A stretch of 64,000 nucleotides of DNA from NCBI GenBank assembly GCA_002197995.1, contig NGZR01000001.1, forward strand, positions 10,106,001 to 10,170,000, in the 5' to 3' direction. The stretch comes from Gaeumannomyces sp. JS-464 (Eukaryota > Ascomycota > Sordariomycetes > Magnaporthales > Magnaporthaceae). Below the pieces are notes generated by a model. It searched no databases. It saw nothing but the letters and a program-made list of their open reading frames with translations, and had not been told where the DNA came from. Positions 34,590 through 46,205 of the stretch are shown in pieces. Position 1 is the first letter of the stretch. Each line of letters opens with the position of its first letter. Position numbers and translations under genes: made by a program.

Positions 34590-36966
34590 ATGGCGCCCGC
34601 AATCCCTGTCCCCACTCAAGGGGGCATGTTCCACACCTTCCAAGGGGTGACCCCACGGAAGCCATCGACGGACTCTCAGGGGAGCCCCAAGACCGGTGGA
34701 ACCAACACTGCCAAGCGGATCACGACTCCTCACGCTTGCGCCGAGTGCAAGAGACGCAAAATGTGAGTCTTGTCCGCCCAGCCGGCGATCTCTCCTCTGG
34801 CTGGATTTCTTGCTGACCCAAGACTTTCACTGGTGCGTAGTCGGTGTGATGGCCAGCAGCCATGCGGCCAGTGCCTGTCAAGCAGGGCACCAAAGAGGTG
34901 CTTCTACGACAAGCACCGCCAGCGTGTTATCCCCTCCCAAGACCCTAGAAGCCCTATCCCAGTCCCTGGAAGAGTGCCGCTCCATCCTCAAGAGGTTATA
35001 CCAGGCCACGAAGTGCAGGCGCTCCTCCCTCTCTCTCGCATGGAGCTTCTCAGCCTTCTCGACCGCCCGTTCTTGACACCTCGGTCGGTGCGCTGCCATC
35101 ACCACCACTCAACACTTCGCCACTCAACGACGACCTCCAGTCGCCGCTCTGCTCAAGTCGGACCAGAGCCTTTCCGGCCTGGAGCAGATTCCCGCCAGGG
35201 ACATCGAAATGGGACGAAGAGCGCAGGGGAAGAGACCCCATCCCAGTTGAGGCTGACGACGTAAACGCCCTGTCCCTCTCTGTGGATCGCCAGGCATCGT
35301 ACCTTGGCGCCTCATCCATCAAGGCAGCTTTGATGGTGATGCTCAAGGTTCAACCTGCACTCCGAAACACACTCTCGGCACCGCTCAACAGCTCCGAGAT
35401 GCCGCACAACTACCCGTCGGTAAAGCAAAAGACGGGCACTCAGAAGGACCCTCAGAGGATCCCGTGGTCGTGGAAGGGCCAGACCCTGATCGATGCCTTC
35501 TTCAAGCGCATCCACGTCTTTATTCCCATGCTGGATGAGACCACTTTCCGTGCCGACTACCTCGAGGGCAGAGGTTTGACGCGCCCTGGCTGGCACTGCT
35601 CAACATGGTCTTTGCCATGGAAGCATCGCTGCCATGAAGTCGGACGACTACAACCACGTCAACTACTACAACCGCGCCATGGAACACCTCCCCATGGACG
35701 CTTTTGGCAGCAGCCATATTGAGACCGTCCAGGCTCTCGCGCTTCTCGGCGGCTACTACCTCCACTACATCAACCGCCCCAATATGGCCAACGCTATGCT
35801 TGGAGCCGCCATCAGGATGGCGAGCGCGCTGGGTCTCCACCGCGAAAGCCTGACGCAGGGCGCCGGCGACGTCGTAACTGTCGAGACGCGCAGGCGCACC
35901 TGGTGGGCCCTCTTCTGTCTCGATACGTGGGCGACCACCACAATGGGCCGGCCATCTTTCGGCCGCTGGGGCCCCGCCATCAACATCAGGATGCCCGAGT
36001 TTGGCATCAACGCCGGGCGCGACTCATCACACCACGCAGGAATCCTGCCCATGATTGAGAACATCAAATTCTGCAAGATCGCGACGCAGATCCAGGACAC
36101 ATGCTGGCCATCTCTCCTCTGCTTCGCGTCGACGATCGTTGCCACCTGGATGCCACCCTCGTCAACTGGTACACTGGCATGCCCTGGCTGCTGCGTACGA
36201 CAGACCCCTGCGCGGAGCCGCTCTACATTGCCCGCTGCATCATGAAATGGCGCTACCAGAACCTCCGCATGCTCCTACACAGGCCAGTCCTACTGAGCCT
36301 GGCTTCGAGCGGCTCCACGCACGCTACCGAGCACGACATTGCTGCCATTGAGACGTGCCGAGAGCTTGCCAAGCAAACCATCGAGGACATTGCACGAGAG
36401 TGGACCCGCAACCAAATGTCAGGCTGGAACGCCGTGTGGTTCCTCTACCAGGCGTCCATGATCCCGCTCGTGTCCATTTTCTGGCAGTGGAACAGCCCGC
36501 GCCTGTCCGAGTGGCACAAGCAGATTGAGACCATTCTCGACCTGCTGGAGGCCATGGAGGACTGGTCCCTGGCGGCCCGCCGGAGCCGTGAGGTTGTCTG
36601 GCGCATGTACGAGGCCTCACGGTCACCGGCACTTGCCGGCCACCGCCGCCCAGAAAGCCCCACTGGATCCATCCACGTCGCTACGGGCATGAGCCCAGAG
36701 CAGACGCACACGCTCCTCATTGGGGGCGACGCCGCCGAGCTTCACATGTCTCCCATCGGGCTGGAGCCCGAGGGTATGAGCATGATGGGCATGCTGGAGC
36801 AGGGCCTGTGGGACCTGGACGGCATGCACTGGGGCGGCCACCAGGACGAGTTCGAGTTCTCACCCTACGGGCCGTCCATGAGAGCATGATCCACATGGAC
36901 TACGGCATGATGGGAAACCACCCAACCTCGGCCGGCTTGGAGAGCGGCTTTCCCTACGTTCACTAA
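34590..36966 (+). CDS. Zn2Cys6 fungal-specific transcription factor, candidate CLR-2/ClrB/ManR orthologue (many frame breaks)
   Basis: The product is a DNA-binding regulator with a binuclear zinc cluster and a fungal-specific middle domain. Exon 1 is 34590-34762; the intron 34763-34840 has a GTGAGT donor and CTGAC branch and splits the cluster. Joined, the cluster reads CAECKRRK-IRCDGQQPCGQC with six cysteines, followed by a third loop ending CFYDKHRQRVIPS and a LEALSQSLEECRSILKRLY coiled region. The middle domain has PWLALLNMVFAMEAS, HIETVQALALLGGYYLHYIN and RMASALGLHRE (about 35590-35850). The tail ends in MDYGMMGNHPTSAG and a stop at 36964-36966. The cluster and linker resemble the cellulase/mannanase regulators CLR-2 (Neurospora) and ClrB/ManR (Aspergillus); this assignment is from memory. 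About nine single-base shifts occur (near 34936, 35003, 35073, 35145, 35215, 35577, 35630, 36100, 36884). About 766 aa if corrected. Confidence 0.75.
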
Positions 36967-38710
36967 AAGAGGTGGACCGGTCGATCCACTCCCACGTTTC
37001 ACTCAAATGGGCCAGGAAAAAGGTACAGAAAAAAACGGACGGTTGACGACAAAAGCATCAGGAATAAGGGGTGTTACCTCATGATGATGGATTACACGAT
37101 TTCTTTCTTTCGGATCCTCGATCGCATTGTTCACTTTCTTCTTCTTCTCCTTCTTCTTTTTCCCACCTTGGAGGACACCTTCCTTGTCAGGGCGGTCTGC
37201 CGATTCTGGCTGGCACACAACAAGCCCTTGTCTGCAAACAACGACGAGAGCACCCATCCGGGCAGAAGGGTGGGTGGGGATGGGCGGTAGAAGACAACAG
37301 CCGCCGGTACTTGGGGGTGTGTGGGGAAAACCCCCAACTTGGAGCCAGGGTCTTGTGGCTGGGCGACGACGTGGTGGACGGGAAAAATATCAGCGCTACT
37401 GCGAGGGCACTACATCGGAGATATCCTCAAACAATCCCCTCGGTGCCTTTTCCCATTCCTCTTCTACCTCGTCTGCTTTTGGGGGCTTGCCAGTGGAGAG
37501 CCTGGTGTCAGGGGCTTTGCGTCCGCTGCTTCTTTTCTTGTCACCTCACATTTCGACTTTGGGTTCGGCAATGGGTTTGGTTGTTTTTTTTCCTTGTCCT
37601 TTCTTCGCATTTCCTTTTTGGGTGGTGCATTGGTTTGCGAGTATACCCGAAATGAGCCATGTTTAGCAGATTGAGGATTTATGACAGAGACGCGTCATGC
37701 TACACACCCATTCAATGATACCAGCTTTCTGTTCTGCTTCTTTTCCCCTCATAGACAAAATACGTGGGTTACTCGAACTTTGGAAGCTTGCATCATGACC
37801 GTTTTCCCGGGCCGACCATTCCCGCAGTACGCTGGGGCTATCAACTGCAGCACCCCACGAATTTGCTTCCCCGGATACGTCACCCATCTCGGCGGCTGAT
37901 ACGCCACAGAGGCTATGCGACTTGACACCCACTTGCCGCAGCTACCATGTGCTAGCATCAAGTGGCAAGATAGCAAAGGCGCCTGAGGGAGGGGTGTGTG
38001 GGAAAAAACCAGAAGCCCAAAAGGGTAGAGGACGCTCGTCGTCGCCCACACAGGGCCGACGACTATCTTCTCGCGATCGTTCAGAACCTTTTATTTTTTA
38101 TTTCCTCCGTGCCTCCGGCCGCCGAGACTTGTGGAGGGTCGGCAGGCAGAATCCATTCTCCGGATCTGAGGCGAGACAGCAAGCCAGGTTAGGTTCACGA
38201 ATCCGAAGTATTGCCGCTGCGCCCTCTTTTTTTTCTTGGCCACCTGGAAAATGGTCTCGCTTGCGTGCATTGTAAGCGAGCGCTTTTTTGCCATCTCAGC
38301 TGCTCCTCCCCCCTTTCGATGGCCTCGAGACGGGGATGGGCGGTATGGGATCCCGCAGGCGCGTTTCGAGTTTGTCCGTTGAGCTTTTTTTTGTCAAGAT
38401 CACCGAGACCCCAAGACCCCCAAGTACTCCCCACACGGAAAAACAGCCAGGTTCTGCTTTGGCCTTGATATTCCAACTGCCCGGCGTCCTTGATAGGTAA
38501 GTACAGGCAGGCTCTTTACCACCTACTAAGATACGGCGTAGGGGCATACATGAAAGTCGTCAGTTTGTCGAGTCATTGAGAAAAAGCTGCACCAAGACCA
38601 GGTGGGTTTTTCCGAACCGGAAGGCAAAGAGCAATCCGCACCGTTATTTTTCCTCCTCAGTTATTCCGTGACGTGCCCAGTTTTTTATGCAATGCGCTTG
38701 CTGCAGCTTT

Positions 38711-38747
38711 GTTGTTTGTGGCACGTGTGTGTGTGTGGGTGGGTGGC
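38711..38747. repeat. GT/TG-rich microsatellite
   Basis: Plus strand alternates GTGTGTGTG then GGTGGGTGG within gene-poor DNA. Confidence 0.6.
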
Positions 38748-38796
38748 GCGCGTTTGCAGCTCAATTTGGGATTGGGCATCGAGCGCGAGGGAAGCA

Positions 38797-38832
38797 CACA
38801 CACGCACACACACATACACACACACCTACACA
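38797..38832. repeat. Imperfect CA dinucleotide microsatellite
   Basis: ACACACACGCACACACACAT-type sequence, about 36 bp, interrupted by single G and T. Confidence 0.8.
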
Positions 38833-39962
38833 AGGTGTGGGGTTTTACCCCGGACTTTGCTTCCCCTGTCGCTTCCATGCCCAATGCTGGCTTTGCTGGA
38901 TTGGGGCGTCCCGTGAACGATGGAAGTGTGCCGAGACCTGCGCGGTCTCTTAGCGAAGGGGGCGAGGCGTCTCGATGTGGACAGAATCGGCTTCGCTGTA
39001 CGTTTTTTTCCCATCCAAGCGCAAGTCGAGCGTGTGAAGCTATGCGAGTTTTGCTTGCGGTCCAGCCTTTGATTGCCGCCGGAAAACAAGACCGGGATGC
39101 CGGCCCTGAATGGCACAGCGAGAAAGTCACATTGCCCCTCCAGCGTTGCTCTCGGTTGCGGCGGGCGTGTCTTCAGGCCTGCCCTTGGCATTTCTTGCCC
39201 TTTAACTGCCCATCATTTTTCGCGGTAGGATCCATAGGCACGTTTCTCCCCGCAAAAATAGCAGTCGCCATCGTGCGCCCAGCAATATCGGCCATGGACG
39301 CCAACTGGACGACTGCCATATTGACCTGACCCAGACTCGAGGCAATCTAAACAGGGAAGCACAGCGCCGACCCTATTAGCAGGCGGAGGTCTTTTCGAAT
39401 GTGCCGTGCCGTCTCTCGACGCGCCTAGTACCTGACTGGTCTCATAAATGCCCCGATGTCGTTGTCGAGATGCGGAGAAGACATGGAGGAGAAAGCAGCG
39501 AGGAAAAAGTTCCTCGGCGGGGCAGACGAGAGGGGTACTCGCAACCAAGTACCGATTTGGAGAGGGCAGGGACCCAGGTGGGGTAATCCAGGCCGCCCCA
39601 CCGGTACCTCCCCAAGGGACCCCTGCTGCGGGTCGTTCCCCAGATCAGCGCCCCGCCTGATTGGACGGATGAATCGGGTCGATTGAGCCAAAATGGACGT
39701 TGACGCAATCTGGGTTTTCGGCCCGTAGCGAGGGCTCGTGGTCGTCGATTCTCCACATGTGCACACCCCCTCTCAACTTTTTTGTAGGTGCCCCCAACAA
39801 ACCACAGCCGGCCCTTCTTTGGTGCGCCCACCTGTATCCACCAGAGACATCACCTACTACGAAGCGAAAAGCGCCAGCCAGCTCACATCGCATTGCCTTG
39901 CCCACCCCATCAGCATCCACCACCACCACCACCTGCTCCTCCATCCTCTCCATCCGGCCGCC

Positions 39963-39982
39963 AAAAAAAAAAAAAAAAAAAA
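39963..39982. repeat. Homopolymer tract, 20 A
   Basis: Uninterrupted 20-base A run. Confidence 0.9.
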
Positions 39983-40420
39983 CTGCGGGGTACAGGTATG
40001 CTCTGTCTGCACCATGTGTCTGTCCTGCACGCCCCGGGCCTTCCCCACGATGCGCCACACGCTGGGGAAGCCGGAAAGCAGAAGGATCAACAAGAGTGAC
40101 CACGCTTTCCAGCAGCTAAACCTGCACCCCGCGCAGCAGCGTCCACCCTCGATGTTTGGTTGAACCACTCGACGCCAAACAACGGACCGCGGGGAAAGCT
40201 CTCTGGCCAGGCCTGCCCACCCCAACGGCAGCCATACTCCTGCCTCGATCCAAACAACACCCCTCTGACTGTGAAGATGCATTCAGGCTATTAATCGAGT
40301 GGCCCGCCCAGGGGGGACCACGGATTATCAGATAGGCCGGGCCAGCCAGTACCACCCCAGCGGGTGCGCTGCCGAAGAAAGGAAGGGTGCCACAGAGCCC
40401 ACCATCATTTCCCATCACAC

Positions 40421-40428
40421 ACACCACA

Positions 40429-40468
<40 letters not shown>

Positions 40469-40469
40469 C
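40421..40469. repeat. CA dinucleotide microsatellite
   Basis: ACACACACC units followed by a pure (CA) stretch of about 30 bp. No gene overlaps it. Confidence 0.85.
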
Positions 40470-43122
40470 GTCTGCGTGTCTCAGGTGGATAAAAATATCA
40501 CAAGTGACAAAGCAAGCACCAAAAGGAAGAGTGAAAACAGGCACAAACAACCGGGGAAGGGGTGGCATGAAAGAAAAAAAAACCTGCATAGTGCGGGGAA
40601 AGCAAGAAAAAAAGAAGAAAAAAGAGAGAGTGCGTGAGAGAGGTACCTTGCCCTTGTCCGATGTCACGTCCGCCTCCGCAGATCAGGGCCACACCGAAGT
40701 CTGCTGCCGATGACTAGAGGAAAGAAACACGAGGGTAGGGTGTGCTGGTGGAGAGAGTACCTCCTTGCTTGTTCCTCACAGGCCACTCACTGGCCTCGCT
40801 CTACGTAGTACGGGAGCCGGAACGGCTTTGCGGGAGTGGTCTCCACCTGCGTCGCTTTGGCGGCTACCACAAGTGCCTGGCGAGGACCCATTTCCCGACC
40901 CGGCCGAGAAAGAAGGCCAGGACAAGGCTGGCGGCGGCGGCTTTGGGCTCTCGCACTCCCCGGCTTCATCTCGGTACTACCTCCCTCGCAGGCTTCCCAA
41001 CCTCCAGTCCCCAGCCTCGGCTGGGGTGTTCCATGCCGGTTTGGTATTTTGTCCAACCTAACCCCCTCTTCTCCACCACAGCAGGCTTGCACACATGTCG
41101 CATTCACATCCGGCAGATGCACTTGCTGCAGCGGCAGGGAGACAGAAAAGCAACGGTTGTTTCAATCCCCATAAACAGGCGGGGAAAACGACCTGTGGGC
41201 ACGCGCGCTTCCCATGGATCTCCGCCGAACTCCTGGCTTTTTGTTTCTCGATCCATGGCACACATGAACTCGCCAGTGGAAAAAGGCAAGCAGTCCGGGC
41301 TTTCCATTTCTTGTTGCCGCCTTTACTTGCCGTTCCGGGGAGCAGCGTCCGCGTTGCTCGCCGGGTTCCGTTCCGTTCGGGAAGGATCCACAAGCTCGAC
41401 TTTTGCCTAGGCTTCCGGACCTCGCCTGGCTCCGTTGATTGCTGGAAAGGGCTGGTTGTGTCACCGCCCTAGGTGATACAGTGAGGACAGGGACAGGCCC
41501 GTATTCCCTTCCTTGTCTGTTTGCCTCCCACCACTTTTCTTATACCCGTCTTCATTATTCTACCCCTTTCTATTATGACTATCACCGGCTGCCCGCTGGG
41601 CCACGTCGCCGCCGACTCGAAAAGCCGTCAATCACGGCACCAAGGCGCGCGAGGGTAATTCGTTTCCTGGTACAAATTGACGGGATATCGCAGGCGGCTG
41701 ATGATTGCACATCTCAGGGGCTGTTTGCCTGCCGCTGCCCGCCCATTCCCATCCAGCATCCTGTGGGAAACGAGCGCCCAGTGGCGGGGACCGGGAGAGA
41801 CGCGGCAGGCAAAAGATCAAGACGCCCCGTCAAGGACACGGCGACGACCACAACAGAGGGCGACTTCTGATTGGCCTCCTGCAGCTGGCATTCTCTAACG
41901 GTTTTCTTTTTCGCTCTGCCGCTACCCGTAACGCATTGCAGGAAATCTCTCGCCTTGGCTTCACTGCCCACTCTCACTCGCTGCAACGTGTGTTGACGTC
42001 GCCCGCTTTTCCCGGCCTTCAGGGATACATCTCTTGGGCGGCCAGGCCGCGCGCCGGCTACCGACCTATTCTTGATTTCTTTTTGGAAGCACCGGCAGCG
42101 TGTGGACCTTGTGATCCGCTATCAGGAAAGACAGGGCAAAAGAGGAAAGGGCACCCCCGTCCGCCAGCCCGCCCGCCGTCGTCGTCACAATGGCTCGATC
42201 TCTGCATCTTTCCATGCCGACTGTTTTCCGCCTGTCTCAAAGCCACACGCCCCCTGATCCATCATCGTTCACGCCCGAGACAGCTGGTGGTGGTGGTGGT
42301 AGCTCGAAAGGGGACATGCACGCCGAGGAACGTGGCGCCACAATGCCGGCTTGCTTTGGATGGGTTAGTGTGGTATCCATTCCGTGCTCTGTTTGCTTTT
42401 CTGTTCTCGGCTGGTCTTGCCCCTCCTACCCAGCCGCATTTCTCTGTGTGCCCCTGTGTGCCTGGATTTCCTCTCTCTCCAACCCCTCTTCCCCTCTCCG
42501 CCTCCTTCCCCACACCGCGTGCACATGTAGGTTGCTGTGCAGTGTCTCATACCAGCCGCTGCACGCCGCTGGGTTCCACAGCGCGGCCGGCGCCCCCAGG
42601 GATCATGAGCGCAGACCCAATACTTGGGGCATTACGGTTCTGATATAGGTGTGTTGTTCTGACCGGCTGCAAAAGTACCTAGTTGTAGCTCGTGTTTCGG
42701 CTCTTGTACCTTTTTTTTTTTTTGCTTTTTTTTGCCTTGTTTTACTGGGAAATCAAGGCCCTTTGGCCCCCTGTCCGCTGCCTTCCATTCGGTACTGTCT
42801 TTCTACGTTTTGCGCCGCTCGTTGTGCCTGGCCCAGACTTGGACAAAAAGGCTGTATCATCCCTGCTCGCAACAGCCGATTGGGAACTTCGCTTAGCTCC
42901 CACCCTGTCCGTCAGCGAGTTCCATTTTTTGACCGGTTCACCTATGAGCAAGGAACGAGATGTCAGGCCTCCTCATCAGGGCAAGGCCACGCACTGCCGG
43001 CAACCAACCACGATGTGCTTGGGGTGGTGCTGCTGTCGTCACACAGGAAACGAAACAAGCAGGGAAAGCAGAACATCTGGCGCCTGGTCCCAGTTTGCAA
43101 TCTCGATCTCTTGGGGCTATTC

Positions 43123-43158
43123 TTGTTTTTTTTGTTTTTTTTGTTTTTTTGTGCTCCC
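43123..43158. repeat. Octamer repeat TTTTTTTG, about four units
   Basis: Consecutive GTTTTTTTT / GTTTTTTT units (about four) end in GTGCTCCC. Probably slippage-derived. Confidence 0.7.
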
Positions 43159-44535
43159 AAGAACTTGGTGTGGCCTTGTCTGCGTTTCAATCGTTGCTGG
43201 CCCTCCCGCAAGCACTACCGGACTAGTCGATCCGGGACGGTGCTCCTCTCGCTCAGCTTGACAGGGAAACCTGAATCACACATCATGGGCAGTTAGTATG
43301 GAGACAGGGAGCCTGGCGGCGGCGACCTTTTACTCGGCCTACCCGGGAAAACCCGAAAAAGAAAACTAGCAACTTCTTCAGTCTGTAAGCCGAATGCATC
43401 GCCTGCGATCCTGCTCCGCTCTCGTTTCTGCACCCGATGTCATGCGCACGCCACGGCATAGTCGGACCTGCAGGCGCGTTGGGAGGTTGTTTGCTAAGAT
43501 CTTTTTTGGGGGTGGGGTTTGTCTAGAACCGTCTGCCCAGGGGCATGGGAAGAGCGTTCCCTAGCTACCTAGGTAGGTACCCAAGTAAGGCAGGCACGAA
43601 TCCTGCCCAGGTCAGGTTCTTGTGCGCTTTGCTGTGGGTAAGCAAAGAAGGATCTCGCTCGCTTGGTCGGTCCGAATCTCGGGACGAACAGGGGGGGAAC
43701 GAGCAAACACACGCGACTGGCATGGATGCGGTGCCTGCCGAGGCAAGGGAAAAATGCAGGCAGACAGGTCCAGGCAGGCAGGGCCACCTCTGCTGCTTAA
43801 CCTATTCAAGAAAGGCAATCCACACACGCGCATCCACGTGGATATCTGGAGAGGGCACGCCACCTCCCGTTTTTGTGCGGTTCTCAAAACGGCGTCTTTC
43901 CTCTTCCACGATAGCTGGAGGACACAGGAGTGGCCCGGCTGGTGTTTCAGGTGGCTCGCCTCTGGCCGGCCCTGCATCCTGCAGGCAGGCGGGCAGGCAG
44001 GCACACAAACAGAATTTTCCCTCGTTTTGTTTCTGCGCCGGGGATTCGAAAAGGGAAAAGAACAAAAGAAAGGTGACGTGACCAACAACAGGAACAAAAA
44101 GGGCCAGGCCCCAGTCCAGCTTTGTCGTTGGCGAGGTGGGCACCAGACGGCATTGCTCGCTTAAAAACCGAGTGCATGCAGGGCGAACGAACTGCGCGGG
44201 GAAGCCGAGCAGGGGGTGGGACATGGCAGGCAGGATGGACCGGTCTCTGGTTTTGAAACCTCGCGCCCTGACTGTCGGCTATCGCAGGCCGCGGTGGAAT
44301 CCCAGGCTCCATGCCCCTGCTTTTCCAGGGGTGAATTTTCCCGTCGTCTTGTTGTCGTCTCTACGGATTTTCCTTTTATCCTATATGCACGCGCCTGAAC
44401 AAAGGCCTCTTGTTCTCCCGGCGCCGACCCCGCTGATCGGCGCGCTCGGTGCCGCGGACAGCGACCGCGTCGGCCGCCGGTTAGATAACTAGTCCCGAAG
44501 CCGAGGCGGAGCTTTCGGGCATGGCCTGCGGCCGG

Positions 44536-44555
44536 ACGCGGAAGCGCTTCCGCGT
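44536..44555. promoter_or_regulatory. Perfect 20-bp palindrome containing CGG-N8-CCG
   Basis: The sequence from 44536 to 44555 equals its own reverse complement. It includes CGG and CCG separated by eight bases, the geometry of sites bound by dimeric Zn2Cys6 factors. It lies about 560 bp beyond the 3' end of the minus-strand gene ending at 45112. Role unproven. Confidence 0.4.
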
Positions 44556-45111
44556 GCGATATGTCAGCGATGCTCCAGCCAGCGTGCTGCGCCGCAAAGG
44601 CGCTGTATACTGGTAGTAACATCAGCGATATGTCACACAAGAACCTTTGCAACATCTCTCTCGCGCGTATTGTGAATTGTCAAAGCAATGTGTTATCCCG
44701 TCGAATCTAGCTATCCATTGTATGAGATGTTGGTAAGGACAGACGAATTGCCGTGGGGACACCCCGTCTCCTAAAGCCCTGTGACAAATACCAGAACAGT
44801 GTGTCGATACAAAGGAATGTCTATAACACATTGATACATGCAAATAAACAAAGTCACCCCTGATCCGGCTTCTAAAGGATACCGTCCTCCTTTACAACTC
44901 TTGTTGGGCTTGCAAATGAAAACCAAGGAAATAAGGGATACAAAGAATATTAGCCGCATCCGCCGGGCCAGAGTGTTAATGACGAAAGGAGGCAGGAGTG
45001 AGCAAGGACAACAAACAGGCCAATGAGTAAACCGAAAGTAATAAGAGTAAAAAGAAGAAAACAGCGAGGCCCCCAGGAAATGCCCAGCAGGCAATATTCA
45101 CCAAGACACCG

Positions 45112-46205
45112 CTACTCCCCAGACCGTCTGTTGCGACGGGTCTGGGCACTGCTGCCCGTCTGGGACGACTGCGGAAGGCGCTGGTTGATCTCCTCGAGAC
45201 GCGTCGCCACATGCGCAGTGGCAGGACTACCGCCACCGCCGCCGCCGTTGTCAGGCGTCTGCTGGGCCGGGTCCTGGTCATTGTAGCCACCTCCGCCGCC
45301 GCCGCCTATCCAGACGTTGGGATTGTCGTAGCGGCTGGTCGAGGACTGGAACCGCTCGAGCTGCGGCGAGACAGGCGCTGCCTGGGCCCCGGCGCTGCTG
45401 CGGGGGCACCAGTAGCCCGAGGAGTACTGAGGGTAGAGTTCGTAGTTCCCTTGCGGCTGCAGCTGGTACTCCGGGTCATCGGCAATGCTAGGAGGGAGCG
45501 ACGTGTTGCTGATGTAGCCGTCGCCCGTGGTGCTGCCCCGGTCGCCACCGCCGCCGCCACTGCTGCCCCAGACGCTACCCACGTCGCTGCTGTAGCCGAC
45601 GCGGGTGCTGCTGGCGGATGGCGGGCCGCCGTGGCCGGATGAGCCGGCTCCCGCGTCGCTCCTCGGGTACAGGGAGCAGACGCAGGGTGAGGGTGACCGG
45701 TGGTCCCCAGCTTGCTGTCGACCGTTCCGAGACGAAGCGCTGCCGCTGCTAGTTTCCGTCAATCCTTATTAGTCCCGGTCTGTGGCTCCCCTTGCGCCTC
45801 TCCTCATGCTTTGATGATTTCGCCATGGCTTTTGCTGAAAGGTTCCGACTTACCGCTGGGAAGAAGGGCCCCAGGTGGCTTCGCCGCAGGAGGAACACTG
45901 GGTGGAAGTGGCCGAGTTCTTGCGTGTGAAGTCCATAACTGGCGAGACTGAGGCTTGAGTACGATACCCGCGGGCAGATATCCGTCAAGGAAAGAGGGCG
46001 TCGAAGTTGATCAGGTGGGAGTCGGAGGCAAGTGTTTGTCCAAGGTGCTGGTTCTCGAAGCTGCCTGTGGGCGGATGATGAGAGCATCCACATCGACGTC
46101 GGCATTTTGTGTCCTGATGGACACCTCTTTATATCGCATCCTCTCAAGCAAACCGAACATGGTAGATCCAAGGCTGAAGCCGAGTGCCATCAAGCAAGCC
46201 ATCAT
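45112..46205 (-). CDS. Hypothetical protein, N-terminal hydrophobic segment and Gly/Ser-rich tail
   Basis: Not assigned to a named family. Exon 1 (46205-45854) starts MMACLMALGFSLGSTMFGLL, a likely membrane anchor, then RMRYKEVSIRTQNADVDVD. Exon 2 (45764-45112) holds the bulk: a Ser/Gly/Pro-rich disordered region with a YPQYSSGYWCPR segment, glycine runs and a basic end. The intron 45765-45853 has a GTAAGT donor and an ACTAATAAG branch/acceptor and is in phase. An in-frame TGA occurs at 46011-46013. Immediately around it another frame reads smoothly (LASDSHLINFDALFP) between about 46045 and 45990, before YLPAGIVLKPQSR resumes in the first frame. Two compensating single-base errors would remove the stop. 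About 334 aa. Possibly a cell-surface or secretory-pathway protein; function unknown. Confidence 0.5.

Larger units (their letters stand above)
36967..45111. other. Long gene-poor region downstream of the Zn2Cys6 regulator
   Basis: About 8.1 kb with no supported gene. The first 700 bp, C/T-rich with TTCTTCT stretches near 37130, are probably 3' UTR and flank. It holds CA/GT microsatellites (38711-38747, 38797-38832, 40421-40469), homopolymers (39963-39982 A20; broken T-runs 42710-42732), an octamer T7G repeat (about 43123-43158), and a perfect 20-bp palindrome (44536-44555). Overlapping frames of 150-310 codons on both strands look like chance frames in GC-rich DNA. Confidence 0.5.

Noticed and set aside
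38700..40470. Possible CRISPR or satellite array
   Set aside because: The repeats are simple CA/GT microsatellites and homopolymers, without regular spacers.
41705..42643. 312-codon plus-strand frame
   Set aside because: Pro/His/Arg/Ser-rich with no domain-like segment and equally long frames on overlapping strands; probably chance.
44030..44060. Possible tRNA T-loop (GGATTCGAA)
   Set aside because: No pairing T stem, D arm or acceptor stem could be built around it.
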